From JACXTP01 sp963789555 (GTDB lineage Archaea; Thermoplasmatota; Thermoplasmata; Methanomassiliicoccales; UBA472), in assembly GCA_963789555.1 (NCBI GenBank), contig CAWBKY010000002.1, forward strand, positions 5,940-69,939: a stretch of 64,000 nucleotides of DNA, read 5' to 3'. Positions 39,280 to 48,445 of the stretch are shown piece after piece. Below the pieces are notes generated by a model. That model made no database searches and had not been told where the DNA came from. It saw only the letters and a list, made by a program, of their open reading frames with translations. Position 1 is the stretch's first letter. The number at the start of each line of letters is the position of its first letter. A program made the position numbers and the translations under genes.

Positions 39280-39288
39280 ATTATATAG
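39280..39288 (+). promoter_or_regulatory. TATA box of the ABC transporter operon
   Basis: ATTATATAG lies 34-42 bases before the proposed GTG start at 39322, which predicts transcription starting around 39310 and a very short leader containing the ribosome binding sequence GGGGAT. Confidence 0.4.
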
Positions 39289-39321
39289 CGAGACCGGGCT
39301 GCCGACTTTTTGGGGATAAAC

Positions 39322-40260
39322 GTGGAGACGCCTATCGTCATTGAAGGTCTGGTCAAGACCTACAAGGGCGGGTTCAAGGCGGTGGACAAGCTCGACCTGA
39401 AGGTGGAGAAGGGGGCCTTCATGGGCTTCCTCGGACCCAACGGGGCGGGCAAGACCACCACCATCAAGATAATGACCAACCTGCTGAGCAAGACCAACGG
39501 TCGCACCCTTCTGAACGGTGTGGACACCGCCCATGACCCGAAGCGGGCCTTGGCGGACGTGGGAGCGGTGGTGGAGACCCCCGAGTTCTATCCGTTCCTC
39601 ACCCCGGTGGAGACATTGGAGTACCTGGGCAGATTGAGGGGCATGAGCAAGGAGCATCTCAAGGTCCGCATCGATGATGTATTGCGCATGGTGAAGATGG
39701 AGGAGAACAAGGACAAGCGCATCGGCGAGTTCTCCAAGGGCATGAAGCAGCGGGTCGCCATCGCCCAGGCGGCGCTACATGAGCCAAGCTTGATCATACT
39801 GGACGAGCCGACGTCGGGGCTGGACCCGCTCGGGATGTTCGAGGTGCGCGAGGTGCTGCGTGGATTGAGGAAGGAGGGCTACACCATCTTCATGAGCTCC
39901 CACCTTCTGAACGAGGTGCAGGAGGTATGCACCGACATCGCCTTGATCAACCGCGGCAAACTGCTGCGCTTCGGCAAGGTGAGCGACCTTCTCCAAGAGG
40001 TCCGGGTGAAGAATATCGAGGTCAAGGTCACCAATCGCCTGGATGGGATCACCATGGGCAGGATCGCGGCCGTGAACGGGGTCAAGGGGCTGCAGGCGAT
40101 CAGCGACAGCATGTTCTCACTGAACCTGGAGGGTGACGACGAGGTGCAGGCGAGGATGCTGTTGGACCTGCAAGCGCTAGGGTTGAGGATCGTCTACTTC
40201 CGGGAATCGGGATTGGCGCTGGAATCGCTATACCGCTCCCTGATCACGGATTCGAGGTGA
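39322..40260 (+). CDS. ABC transporter ATP-binding protein
   Basis: This is the nucleotide-binding subunit of an ABC exporter of the CcmA/NatA type. Motifs are LGPNGAGKTTTIK (Walker A), FSKGMKQRVAIAQA (signature), LIILDEPTSGLDP (Walker B) and the switch His in FMSSHLL. An extra domain of about 90 residues after the ATPase is typical of exporters paired with ABC-2 permeases. The GTG at 39322 is preferred because GGGGAT lies just upstream; a TTG at 39310 would add four residues. The permease gene follows 4 bases later. Confidence 0.9.
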   Translation: METPIVIEGLVKTYKGGFKAVDKLDLKVEKGAFMGFLGPNGAGKTTTIKIMTNLLSKTNGRTLLNGVDTAHDPKRALADVGAVVETPEFYPFLTPVETLEYLGRLRGMSKEHLKVRIDDVLRMVKMEENKDKRIGEFSKGMKQRVAIAQAALHEPSLIILDEPTSGLDPLGMFEVREVLRGLRKEGYTIFMSSHLLNEVQEVCTDIALINRGKLLRFGKVSDLLQEVRVKNIEVKVTNRLDGITMGRIAAVNGVKGLQAISDSMFSLNLEGDDEVQARMLLDLQALGLRIVYFRESGLALESLYRSLITDSR

Positions 40261-40264
40261 TCGC

Positions 40265-41062
40265 ATGGAGACCAAGAACGTTACCGAACGGGCGCTTCCC
40301 TCGGACATCGCTCAAATGATGACCGTGGCCAGGTATGAGATCCTGAAGCACATGCGCAGCAAGCGCATCTATGGCATCGTAGTGATCATGGTGCTGATCT
40401 TCGTGGCATATCTGGCAGTCCCGCCAATATTGGGGGAAGAATATCCTGATAATTCGCGCGATATCATCGATTTCTTCGCGAGCTTCGTCACGTTACTGAT
40501 CGTCGTTATCGCGTCACTGTTCGCCGGGGATGCCATCGTATCGGAGTATCAGCAGCGGACAGGATATCTGTTGTTCCCGAACCCGGTGAAAAAGATCACG
40601 TTGTACTCCGGTAAGCTCCTTGCGGCTGTGGCCATATCCACCCTGGTCTTAGGCGTTTACTACGGTGGGGCGGCCATCATCAGCCTGGCACTGGCCGGGG
40701 ACCTCATCGCGGAGACTGGCGCATCGTTCGGATTGGCGTTGCTCTACACTGCGGCGGCCATCTCATTTGGGTTCATGCTCAGCGCGGCGCTGAAGGGCGG
40801 CACGGCAGCGATCGTCCTCATGTTCGTCACGCTGCTCATACTGATGGACATCGTCGCGGCCCTGCTGGTGGTCGGTAACATAGACCCGAGCTTCGTTCTC
40901 ACCGTAGCGGGGGACGTGTGCGTGTTCATCCTGCGGGACCCATATCCCTCGGGGGACTTCATACCGGAGGTCGTTCCAGCCATAGGCTACATGGTCGCCT
41001 ACCTGGTGGGTTGTTATGTCATAGGGTATATGCTGTTCCGCCGCCGCGAGATGGTGTCCTAA
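40265..41062 (+). CDS. ABC-2 type transporter permease
   Basis: This is a membrane subunit with six predicted helices (for instance IYGIVVIMVLIFVAYLA, FVTLLIVVIASLFAGDAI, AAVAISTLVLGVYYGG, AIVLMFVTLLILMDIV, AIGYMVAYLVGCYVIGYM) and the ABC-2 feature AGDAIVSEYQQRTGYLLFPNP after the second helix. It works with the upstream ATP-binding protein. The substrate is unknown; such pairs export lipids, drugs, polysaccharides or sodium. A T-rich tract follows the stop codon. Confidence 0.88.
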   Translation: METKNVTERALPSDIAQMMTVARYEILKHMRSKRIYGIVVIMVLIFVAYLAVPPILGEEYPDNSRDIIDFFASFVTLLIVVIASLFAGDAIVSEYQQRTGYLLFPNPVKKITLYSGKLLAAVAISTLVLGVYYGGAAIISLALAGDLIAETGASFGLALLYTAAAISFGFMLSAALKGGTAAIVLMFVTLLILMDIVAALLVVGNIDPSFVLTVAGDVCVFILRDPYPSGDFIPEVVPAIGYMVAYLVGCYVIGYMLFRRREMVS

Positions 41063-41077
41063 ACCCTTCCCAATTTC

Positions 41078-41094
41078 CCATTTTTTATTTTGGT
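41078..41094 (+). terminator. T-rich terminator after the ABC transporter operon
   Basis: The tract ATTTTTTATTTTGG lies about 17 bases after the permease stop codon. Runs of T on the coding strand are the usual archaeal termination signal. It overlaps the stop region of the convergent zinc-ribbon gene. Confidence 0.5.
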
Positions 41095-41384
41095 TTATAG
41101 CGCATCGTTCCGACCAGGCGCTTGCACCTAGGGCACACTGTCTGGTCCGAGCTCATGGGGAAGCGGCAATGGGGGCATGATTGGGAACCCGAATAGGAGT
41201 GGCCAGGATAGCGGACGTAGCGTTGCTGGAGATAGCCGATGCGCCTCTGTGCCCCTCGCAGATAATAGAAGTAGATGACCAGGACGATCACCGCGACCAG
41301 CCCAGCTGCGAGGAGCGCCTCCCACCCGGTCACCTCCGTGGCGGCGAGCAGGTCTGTTGGTCTCAGGGACGATGCTAGCGGCAT
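41085..41384 (-). CDS. Small membrane protein with a C-terminal zinc ribbon
   Basis: This 99-residue protein has an N-terminal hydrophobic helix (ALLAAGLVAVIVLVIYFYYL), a basic stretch and a zinc ribbon (CPHCRFPMSSDQTVCPRCKRLVG) at the cytoplasmic end. The ATG at 41384 is preferred because GGTGG stands eight bases upstream. The order helix-then-zinc ribbon matches the end of the giant surface protein in miniature. Function unknown. Confidence 0.7.
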   Translation of the reverse strand: MPLASSLRPTDLLAATEVTGWEALLAAGLVAVIVLVIYFYYLRGAQRRIGYLQQRYVRYPGHSYSGSQSCPHCRFPMSSDQTVCPRCKRLVGTMRYKPK

Positions 41385-41436
41385 GATTTCAACCACCGGG
41401 TGAACAATCCTCTCGGTGGGATATCATTCTTTGCCG

Positions 41437-42477
41437 TCACTTCGGTAGAAGGAATATCTCCTCGTCGTAGACGAAGACCTTGACCGTGTCCTTCTTGACC
41501 TCGAAGCGGGGTGGCTTGCGCAGCTCGATGGGCCTCATGGTGGTGGGGTGCAAGATCTGCACCTCCTTGTCGGTCTCGGTCAGAACGACCGCGTCCAGCA
41601 TCTCGTCCCTCATACCGATGACCTTGGCGTCCTGCAGGTCGCCGTGGCTGAACATGAGGGATTCCCCGGTGCGCATGTCGGTGAGCTTGGCGTTGGACGT
41701 CCGCGTCGCCCCCACCTGGTACATGCGCTTGCGGAACATGACCACGTCGCCGAAACGATAGGCGGGCAGCCTGACCAGGTGCGTCACACGATACACGTCC
41801 TTGCCCTCACGTTTGGTCAGCAGCTTGGCGGTGTCCTTGACCTCGGCGCCGTACTGGTCGGCCAGGTTGCGGGAGATGACCTTGCCGGCGGAGTTGGAGG
41901 ATAGGTACACGTCGGCACCACCCGCTCCGCCGACCACCCGGTCCAGCTTGGATATGAAGACCTCACGGTTCTCGGCCGCCATCTCCTCCACCATGGATTG
42001 CACCCGGTCCAGGATGGAGTCCACCTCGCTCTCGGTGAGCTTGCGGTCACGGGAGCGGATCTGCAAAGTGGACTCGAAGTAGGACCCTTTGATCTTGGAG
42101 CAGCGGCCGCACACCGAGTTTTTCACGCGGACTATGGTGTCGCGCTCCTCCTCCACCCTCAGCCCCTTGTACTCGACGGCGAGCTGCATGTTGACGCGGA
42201 AGTTCAGCTTGTCCGCCTCGATGACCTCGGCCCCGACCTCGAGCACTTGGGCGCCTTCCATGACCTGGACGGACTGAATGGCGGCCTCCTCCACCGCCGC
42301 TTCCACGCCGGGTTGGGACACCCACTTGCCGTCCATGCTGTAATCCTTGCAGTGGGCGCATTGCGGCAGGTCCACGTGATCGGCCACCTTGGTGAACTGA
42401 CGGCTCTCCAGGAAGCAACGCTCGCACACGCTTTCGTAAACTGGCCCTTCGGCCCCACACTTGACACAGAACGACAT
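41437..42477 (-). CDS. nmd3: NMD3-like ribosome maturation protein
   Basis: NMD3 binds the large ribosomal subunit; the archaeal form probably acts in late subunit assembly. The N-terminus has the diagnostic set of CxxC pairs (MSFCVKCGAEG, SVCERCF, PQCAHCKDY, SVCGRCSKIKGSYFES). The middle is an OB/SH3-like region and the end is EVKKDTVKVFVYDEEIFLLPK. The ATG at 42477 is the natural start because it begins the first Cys pair. It follows the DUF424 gene by five bases, in an operon mcm-DUF424-nmd3. Confidence 0.88.
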   Translation of the reverse strand: MSFCVKCGAEGPVYESVCERCFLESRQFTKVADHVDLPQCAHCKDYSMDGKWVSQPGVEAAVEEAAIQSVQVMEGAQVLEVGAEVIEADKLNFRVNMQLAVEYKGLRVEEERDTIVRVKNSVCGRCSKIKGSYFESTLQIRSRDRKLTESEVDSILDRVQSMVEEMAAENREVFISKLDRVVGGAGGADVYLSSNSAGKVISRNLADQYGAEVKDTAKLLTKREGKDVYRVTHLVRLPAYRFGDVVMFRKRMYQVGATRTSNAKLTDMRTGESLMFSHGDLQDAKVIGMRDEMLDAVVLTETDKEVQILHPTTMRPIELRKPPRFEVKKDTVKVFVYDEEIFLLPK

Positions 42478-42482
42478 CTCAC

Positions 42483-42776
42483 TTACCAACGGAACATCTG
42501 GGCATGCGGAACGCCCTGGATGGTAATCACGCAATCCTCTTCGATGAACTTGTGCCTGGCGGCGATGCGGCAGGTGCGCTCCCCTACCAGGTTGGCCATG
42601 GTGCACATGTTCAACCGGGAGACCAGAAGCTCCTCCCCGCCGTCCTCGCCCTCGTAGAACTCCTTGGACACCTCGAGCTTGAGGTCGCCCTCGCGGTAGG
42701 TCTGGCCCAGCGTCTCCTTGTCGCAGGCGGCCACCAGTATCTCTCGGCCCTGTTTGATCAGCCTGACCGTTATCAC
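42483..42776 (-). CDS. DUF424 family protein
   Basis: This is a small conserved archaeal protein. Family features are VAACDKETLGQTYREGDLKLEV, SKEFYEGEDG, MANLVGERTC and IQGVPHAQMFRW. The frame can be read from a TTG at 42833, but the GTG at 42776 has GGTGA four bases upstream and gives the usual family N-terminus, so it is chosen. It lies between mcm and nmd3, a link between replication and ribosome genes. Its function is unknown. Confidence 0.82.
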   Translation of the reverse strand: MITVRLIKQGREILVAACDKETLGQTYREGDLKLEVSKEFYEGEDGGEELLVSRLNMCTMANLVGERTCRIAARHKFIEEDCVITIQGVPHAQMFRW

Positions 42777-42839
42777 TTGTTCACCGATTCCGGTTTCGAC
42801 ATCACGAGCATCGATGGTATAAATCTTTGCCAAGACCCA

Positions 42840-45800
42840 TCAGTCGCCGCCCACCAGCTTGATGTGCCCTCCGCCGGGGTCGTAGACCTCCCCAGCCTGC
42901 TTCATCTTGCGCAGGATGTCCTTGAGCTCTGACTCAGTGATTCCCTTCTCCTCGGCGCGCTGCGCCACCACGTGCTCCGGGGCGCCCTTGAAGTGGTCCG
43001 AGCTGTCCTGGATGAGACGGCGCACTATGGATATCTTGTTGCGCTCGCTGCGCGGGGTGCCGGTCATGAGCTTGTCCACGTCCATGCTCCCCGAGTCCTT
43101 CGCCATCTTCTCCAGGTAATAGCGCACGATGCGGACGGCGCGCTGCGCGTCCTCCTTCGCGACGACGCGGCTGAGGCGGATACGGGCACTGGCCTCTGAC
43201 AACCGGATGAAGGCCTCCAGCTGCCTGGCGGTGATAGGCACGGAGGCGTTGGGGCCCTCGCCCATCTTGCGTATGCTGAGGTAGGTGTCCATGATGAGCC
43301 GTTGCGCCTCCTTGTTCAGGACGGGGGTGGTGCGTTTGGCATATTTCACATACTTGCGCATGAACTCTGGCTCGAAATAGGGCTTGAGGTCCTCGGTCTC
43401 CGCCATGATCTCCTTGTAATCGATGTCCGGGTCCTGAGCGCCCTCGCCCTGTCTGAGGACCTGCCCTCGGGTGTGGCCTTTAATGATGTGCTCGGCGATC
43501 TTGGCGTCCTTGTCCTGATTTGGCTTGTCCAGCAGGGCAAAGATGAGATCGAAGCGCGATAAGAGGGCAGGCGGCATGTTGATCTGGTTGGCCAAAGGCT
43601 CGTTCTCATCGAAACGACCATATTTCGGGTTCGCGGCACCAAGGACGCTGGTGCGGCATTGGAGCGTGGCTGTGATGCCTGCCTTGGCCACCGATACGGT
43701 GTTCCCACACCATACTGGCTTACCGTCTCTCCTTACATAAAGCGTGTGATGGGGGACCTCGACGCAGTAAATCATGCCCTTGTAATTTCGAATCTGTAAT
43801 TGGTCTTCCCTGTGCTGGTAGGCGTTGACGATTGGTTCGTTCAGTTTTTTATTCCGCTCTTCCAGTAATTGAAACGTTATAGTGCATTTTGGCCGACTTT
43901 ATTATCCTACCTTTGATGGTTCCCCGACCGGACATCTTTGAATAATCGCGGGATTTAAGATTCCCAGAAAAGCCAAGCTTCAACGCGATCTCCTGAACGT
44001 CGTCCGCCAATCTTTTCGATGAGGTACAATATGTCCGATGACCAGACTCCTTTCTTACAAAACCGTCCCCTAACATCAGGGCATCTAACAGGATGCCCAG
44101 TTGTCTTGCTGAAAGCTCTAAAAGGTCTCTGGGGATGTACTTCTGGGAGAAGTCGCCAAATTGGTATAGGTATGTGGCGAGCTGTTTGCTGCACATGCTG
44201 AAGTTTTGTGTGTCATAATTATACTCGAAACCAAGCCTGAGGATACAGTCCTCGATCTTGTAGACCTTATCCTCATCCTTGACCTGGGAGATGTGAACCC
44301 TATAGGGTACCCCGTTCTGACATTGAACGCAACCTTCGGAGATAAAGTAACCAAAGAACTCCAGCCAATCATCCATTTTCAGAACCATGGGTGGGGTCTC
44401 GGTCCCATTGGGGTCGTTCTGGTTCTTGAACTTACGAACGGAGGGGATCGTGAACGAGTCGATTTCGACCCCGTTCCATGTCGCGTTCTTCTTGAATTTG
44501 AAGCGCCTGGTCCTCGGGATTTGGTCCATTCTGATAAGTTTGTATCCTTCGAATGAATCGGCCCGCTTGCTGATGTTGACGTACATGTTATGGTTCGGTG
44601 TGATTGCTAGATCGACTTGATTCGATCTAACGTAATACATGTCCCCATCGTACTCTCTGGCTACGACCTGAGAGGGCTTTGAATAGACGAGTTCGCCATG
44701 GGGTGATAAAGAAGCAATTTCATCTACCTCTGTGATGTCTCTAAATAGACTCCATCCCCTCTTCGTAAGTAGCTCGGTCTGGTCATCATAACATGAGCTT
44801 TCCATGGCTTCGTGCATGGAGCTCCGGTCTTGTTCGGTCATCTTGTCGAGCTCGTCAACACAATTATGGACGATGGCACCGCTGACATAGAAATTGGGTT
44901 CGCCCTCAATAGTGAGGTCGTAGACCTTTGCCTCGGTCGACCTATCAACTGCTAAGACTGGATTGAGCACGTAGTCTTTGACCGGGTCTCTAAAGCCCTC
45001 CTTTGTTATCTCCTTCCATTTCGGGCGTAACGTCTCCATGAGTGATCTGCTTACCCTTTTCTTGTGAATGGCAAAGTAAATTCGCGAATGCAGACCAAGC
45101 CTTACAGTGGCGCTGGTGTCGAACTTGATATCCTTGAGCCAGTTACAATAATTTGTGTCGAGGAGATCGTCGTAAGAGACAATCTTGGTCTTGGGTTCCA
45201 CCTCGAACAACTTTCCCTTGTTCTTGCCGAGGATGTATGGGGCGAATAATCTAGCGGCTTTGTTGTATGAGGTGAGCGAAATTATCATCACCTTTCTCCT
45301 TCGCATGATCGCCTGGATGCCAAACATCAGGAACAAGGCGCATATCAAACGCATCTTTCGTGATGTCCAGTCCGGTCCCCATTTTTTCCTGACCAATTCC
45401 AATCTCGATGGTGTGCTTAATTCCGAATTTTCCCTTTTTATGGGAAATACAGCAATCGGTGCTAAGAATTGCTGCTAAAAAACCAAGGCAATAGTCCTTG
45501 TCGCTAAGGTCTATTACATCTTCGTGAAAGATCTTATTGAGCTCGTCCCTCAATCTCTTGCTATAGAAATAGTGATGGATATTTGGTCCGAACTTAGCTA
45601 GATGGCCATTGATTAATATGTTCTGGGCACCCCTGAGATATTTGTTGACGTGTATGCCATAGCGATGTAAAAGTAGATCCATGATATATGCCGATCTCTC
45701 GTCGTTTTTCGGAGAGGCTGAAAATGAGAGTTGGGGTTTGGGGTTATTGACATCGTAAGAAATGTCACAAAGCGCAAAACCGTGTATGAATCCGTCCTCA

Positions 45801-48301
45801 AATCTTCCTTGCTTTGTCAGGCCATTAAACGATGATGTTGGAATTTTCAAGAAGTCTTTCTTGGTCAAATCCTTCGCCTGTTTCCAACCATCGCTGGTGA
45901 GGAATAGATGGTCCTCCGTGCACTGGACGACGTCGCCAGAGTATAGTCTAACCTTGACCGTCGGTTTTATACCATTATAAATTACGTTTTTAATGGCGCC
46001 GCGAGACAAACCGTTTTTGTCATTCAGGACTACCTCTCCGGGTTTGAGGTCACGAATCATTCTCATACCTTTATCAGTCAGAACATACTGGTTCTCCTCG
46101 ATGCACGCGACCCCTTTGTCCGCCAGCACCAGAGCCCCCGCCTCCAGGGTCCATCTCCCCTCGCCGAACTCGTCCTTGACCGCCGCGGCGGTGTTGTGCA
46201 CCAGGAACCCGTTGGCGAAGAAGCAGTGCGCCCCCTCCACGGTCAGGTCGTAGACGTGATCGGGAAGGTTGCGATGCACCAGGCGTTTCTTGGTCACCTT
46301 GCACCAGTTCGGCGCCTCGCCTTTGGCGCAGGTCATGACCTCGTCCTCGGTCATGAGGTCCATCGACCGGACCCAAGCCTCCCTGCCACCGACGCGCGAG
46401 TAGATACGCGTCTCCGGGGTGAGCTTGAGCTTTTTTCCCTGGCTTGATAATATTTCCACAAGAAATGAAGGGGTTGCCAATCGGAAGACGGAGGTCACCG
46501 GAAGGTGTTTCGTTCTCCCGTTTCCATCGACGGTCATTACACCGTTGACAAGCACCTCCTGCCTCCATTCGCCTGGTTCCAGCTCGACCGGGGAGACCAT
46601 CCTCTCCTCGACGAAGTCGCCGATCCGCACCTCCTCGCCATCGATGTCTATGGTTGATTCCGGAGCGACGCATAGACCAGCGGCCGAGGAGCTCTTGCCG
46701 GAAGCGTAAATCCCCCTCGGCGCCAGATGGGACATGTAACGCAGCATCTGGCTGTTGTGGTTGAGTATGCCGTTCGCAACGAAGATGTGCGTCCCTTCCA
46801 CCTCCAGGTCATAGACCCAGGGCTCGGGCGCTTCCACCTTCTCGATCGAGACCACATTGTCCCAGTCCATGCCCCGAAGCCGACCGATGGTCTCGTCCGG
46901 CCCGCAACGACCCTGCCCCTCGGTGACGGCGATGCACTGGCCCACGAATATCTTGCTCGCCGGACGCATCGCCATCCACAGTCCCTGGGGAACGAAGAGC
47001 GGGTGGGTCGGGGTGACGGTTATGCTTCCTCCCGCGGCGGTGGTGAGCTTGATCAGCTTCCGCGGGGCGTCGCGCTTCCACACCTTGACCGCCACTGCCC
47101 GGTCCGACCACCCCCATCTCCTGATAGGTCATGATGTCCAGGCGCATCTCCGCGTAGACGCCGTCGTCCACCTCGTGCACCGGCCCCTTGGCCAGATGCT
47201 CCTCCACGATGCCTTTGATGTCCCGGCAGGAGCCGTCGGCCAACATCACCATCGCGTCCCCGGTGACGCATTTCGCCACGCCCGGGTCCCCGACGAGCAG
47301 GATGTGGATGTCCCCGCGCACCTTGGTGCCATCGTCCAGCTTCTTCGACGAGCCGCCGAAGAGCTGCAGGGCGATGGACTCCTTGACCTCGTCGTAGCCT
47401 TTGATGGTGGGCGAGATGGACTTGACGATCTTCTCGAAGATGTCCTCGGAGCGGGCCTCGTTCAAGATGCGGGCCTCGTCCTCCTCGGTGATCTCCACAT
47501 CCTCGTACTCCTGCTCCTTCGACTCCACCGCCAATATGTCCAGGTTGATGTCGAACAGGGTGGACTTGACCTGCGCCCCCTTCTGCACCGAGCGCAAAAC
47601 CCCATTGAGGCTTATGCGGTCGCCTGGTGAGATCTTGCCGGCCAGGTCGTCCTCGAGGAAGCCGGTCAGTCTTTCCGGCTGGGCTCCGCCCCTCAGCCCC
47701 TCGGGGCTCTCCTGGATCTCGATCTTCTGGGTGTCGACGTACTCGGATTCCTCGGCCAGCAGGGTGAACTTGGTGCTCCCTGCGGTCCGCCCGCAGCCGT
47801 TCTGGTCCTTGTAGCACTCCAACGGCTCCTTGAAGAACAGCCCGTCCTGCGGTTCCTCGATTATGGCCGGGCAGCGATAGCACTTGAACTTGGCCTTGGT
47901 GATGCGCGGGCCGCACCTCGGTGGCCTTGCGGACCAGCCCCTCCACGGAGATGAGCTTGCCCAGGTGCTCCGACCGCAACAGCCGTATCTCGATCCGGTT
48001 GTCGCGAGGGATGTCCTTGATGCGGATGTGGATGTCCATGTCGGACCGACTGCCTTGCGCCGCCACCTTCTTGGCCGCCTGCTCCCCCAGCCCCAGGGTG
48101 CGGTAGGGGTTGTCGAGGAGGTAGACCGCCATGTCCGGGTCGAACTTGTCCAGCTCGTTGTAGCTCATCGCGATGCTGCGCAGCTCCGGGTAGCGTCCGG
48201 CCACTTCCATCAAGTCGCAGCCGGTTCTCGCTGGTCTCGAACAGCTCCTCCCATCGTGCGAGCAGGTCCTCGTCGGTATAGTCTATAGGCAAAAGTTGCA
48301 C
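42840..48301 (-). CDS. mcm: Replicative DNA helicase MCM interrupted by four inteins
   Basis: MCM is the hexameric replicative helicase. The N-terminal domain (MQLLPIDYTDEDLLARWEEL) has the zinc finger FKCYRCPAI...LECYKDQNGCGR, and the AAA+ core has GDPGVAK/SQ (Walker A), VDELDKM (Walker B), the sensor 1 region and LLSRFDLIF (arginine finger). The C-terminal winged helix ends in GGHIKLVGGD. Exteins add up to about 709 codons, a normal length, and the four inteins to about 1,110. All four lie in the ATPase domain. Extein frame breaks near 48217 and 47910 and one in each of inteins 1, 3 and 4 are single extra bases. Six bases separate it from the DUF424 region. Two ORB-like motifs stand upstream. 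Confidence 0.93.
43701..44793 (-). mobile_element. MCM intein 4 with LAGLIDADG endonuclease, ending in Gly-Asn
   Basis: It begins at Cys (CYDDQTELLTKRGW) after SMHEAMESS and ends RRDGKPVWCGN before Thr of TVSVAKAGITA. It is 1,093 bp, 364 residues after deleting one base near 43862. Block B is AITPNHNMYV. The endonuclease motifs are EFFGYFISEG and LLDALMLGDGFV. The penultimate residue is Gly instead of the usual His. It is AT-rich like intein 3. Confidence 0.9.
44863..46105 (-). mobile_element. MCM intein 3 with an endonuclease-size insert, just before Walker B
   Basis: It begins at Cys (CIEENQYVLTDKGMR) after VLADKGVA and ends YVSGAIVHN before Cys of CVDELDKM. It is 1,243 bp, 414 residues after deleting one base near 45295. 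Block B is QCTEDHLFLTSDGW. Two segments resemble degenerate LAGLIDADG helices (FIHGFALCDISYD and CLGFLAAILSTDCCI). By eye it is much more AT-rich than mcm itself, suggesting recent arrival. Confidence 0.9.
46193..46672 (-). mobile_element. MCM intein 2, mini-intein after the SSSAAGL motif
   Basis: It runs from Cys (CVAPESTIDIDGEEV) after GKSSSAAGL to GAHCFFANGFLVHN before Thr of TAAAVKDEFGEGRW. It is exactly 480 bp, 160 residues, uninterrupted. No endonuclease domain is present. Block B is weak: the usual TxxH is replaced by KLTPETRIYS, so the histidine that assists the first splicing step appears to be missing. GC content is host-like. Confidence 0.92.
46754..47270 (-). mobile_element. MCM intein 1, mini-intein in the Walker A motif
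   Basis: It begins at Cys (CVTGDAMVMLADGS) after GDPGVAK and ends GTHIFVANGILNHN before Ser of SQMLRYMSH, so it splits the P-loop GDPGxAKSQ. The length is 517 bp, 172 residues after removal of one base near 47100. Block B is VTPTHPLFVP and block F WVYDLEV. No endonuclease motif is present. Base composition is like the host gene. Confidence 0.92.
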
Positions 48302-48403
48302 CCCTTGAAGCGATGTCGTTCGCTCGGTCCTTTATGCGAACCCTCTTCAAATCGCTTCCTGTGGGACATAAGCGAAACTAATCTTTAAGCTTACTGGACC
48401 TCC

Positions 48404-48425
48404 GTTTCCACTGGAAACAAGGAGA
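48404..48425 (+). promoter_or_regulatory. Origin-recognition-box (ORB)-like motif 1
   Basis: GTTTCCACTGGAAAC is a perfect 7-bp dyad around one base, followed by AAGGAG. It matches the archaeal Orc1/Cdc6-binding consensus, in which a TTCCA-x-TGGAAAC dyad is followed by A's and a G-string. It lies 103 bases upstream of the mcm start. Confidence 0.6.
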
Positions 48426-48445
48426 CCGTTGTTCACGCCTAGCCA

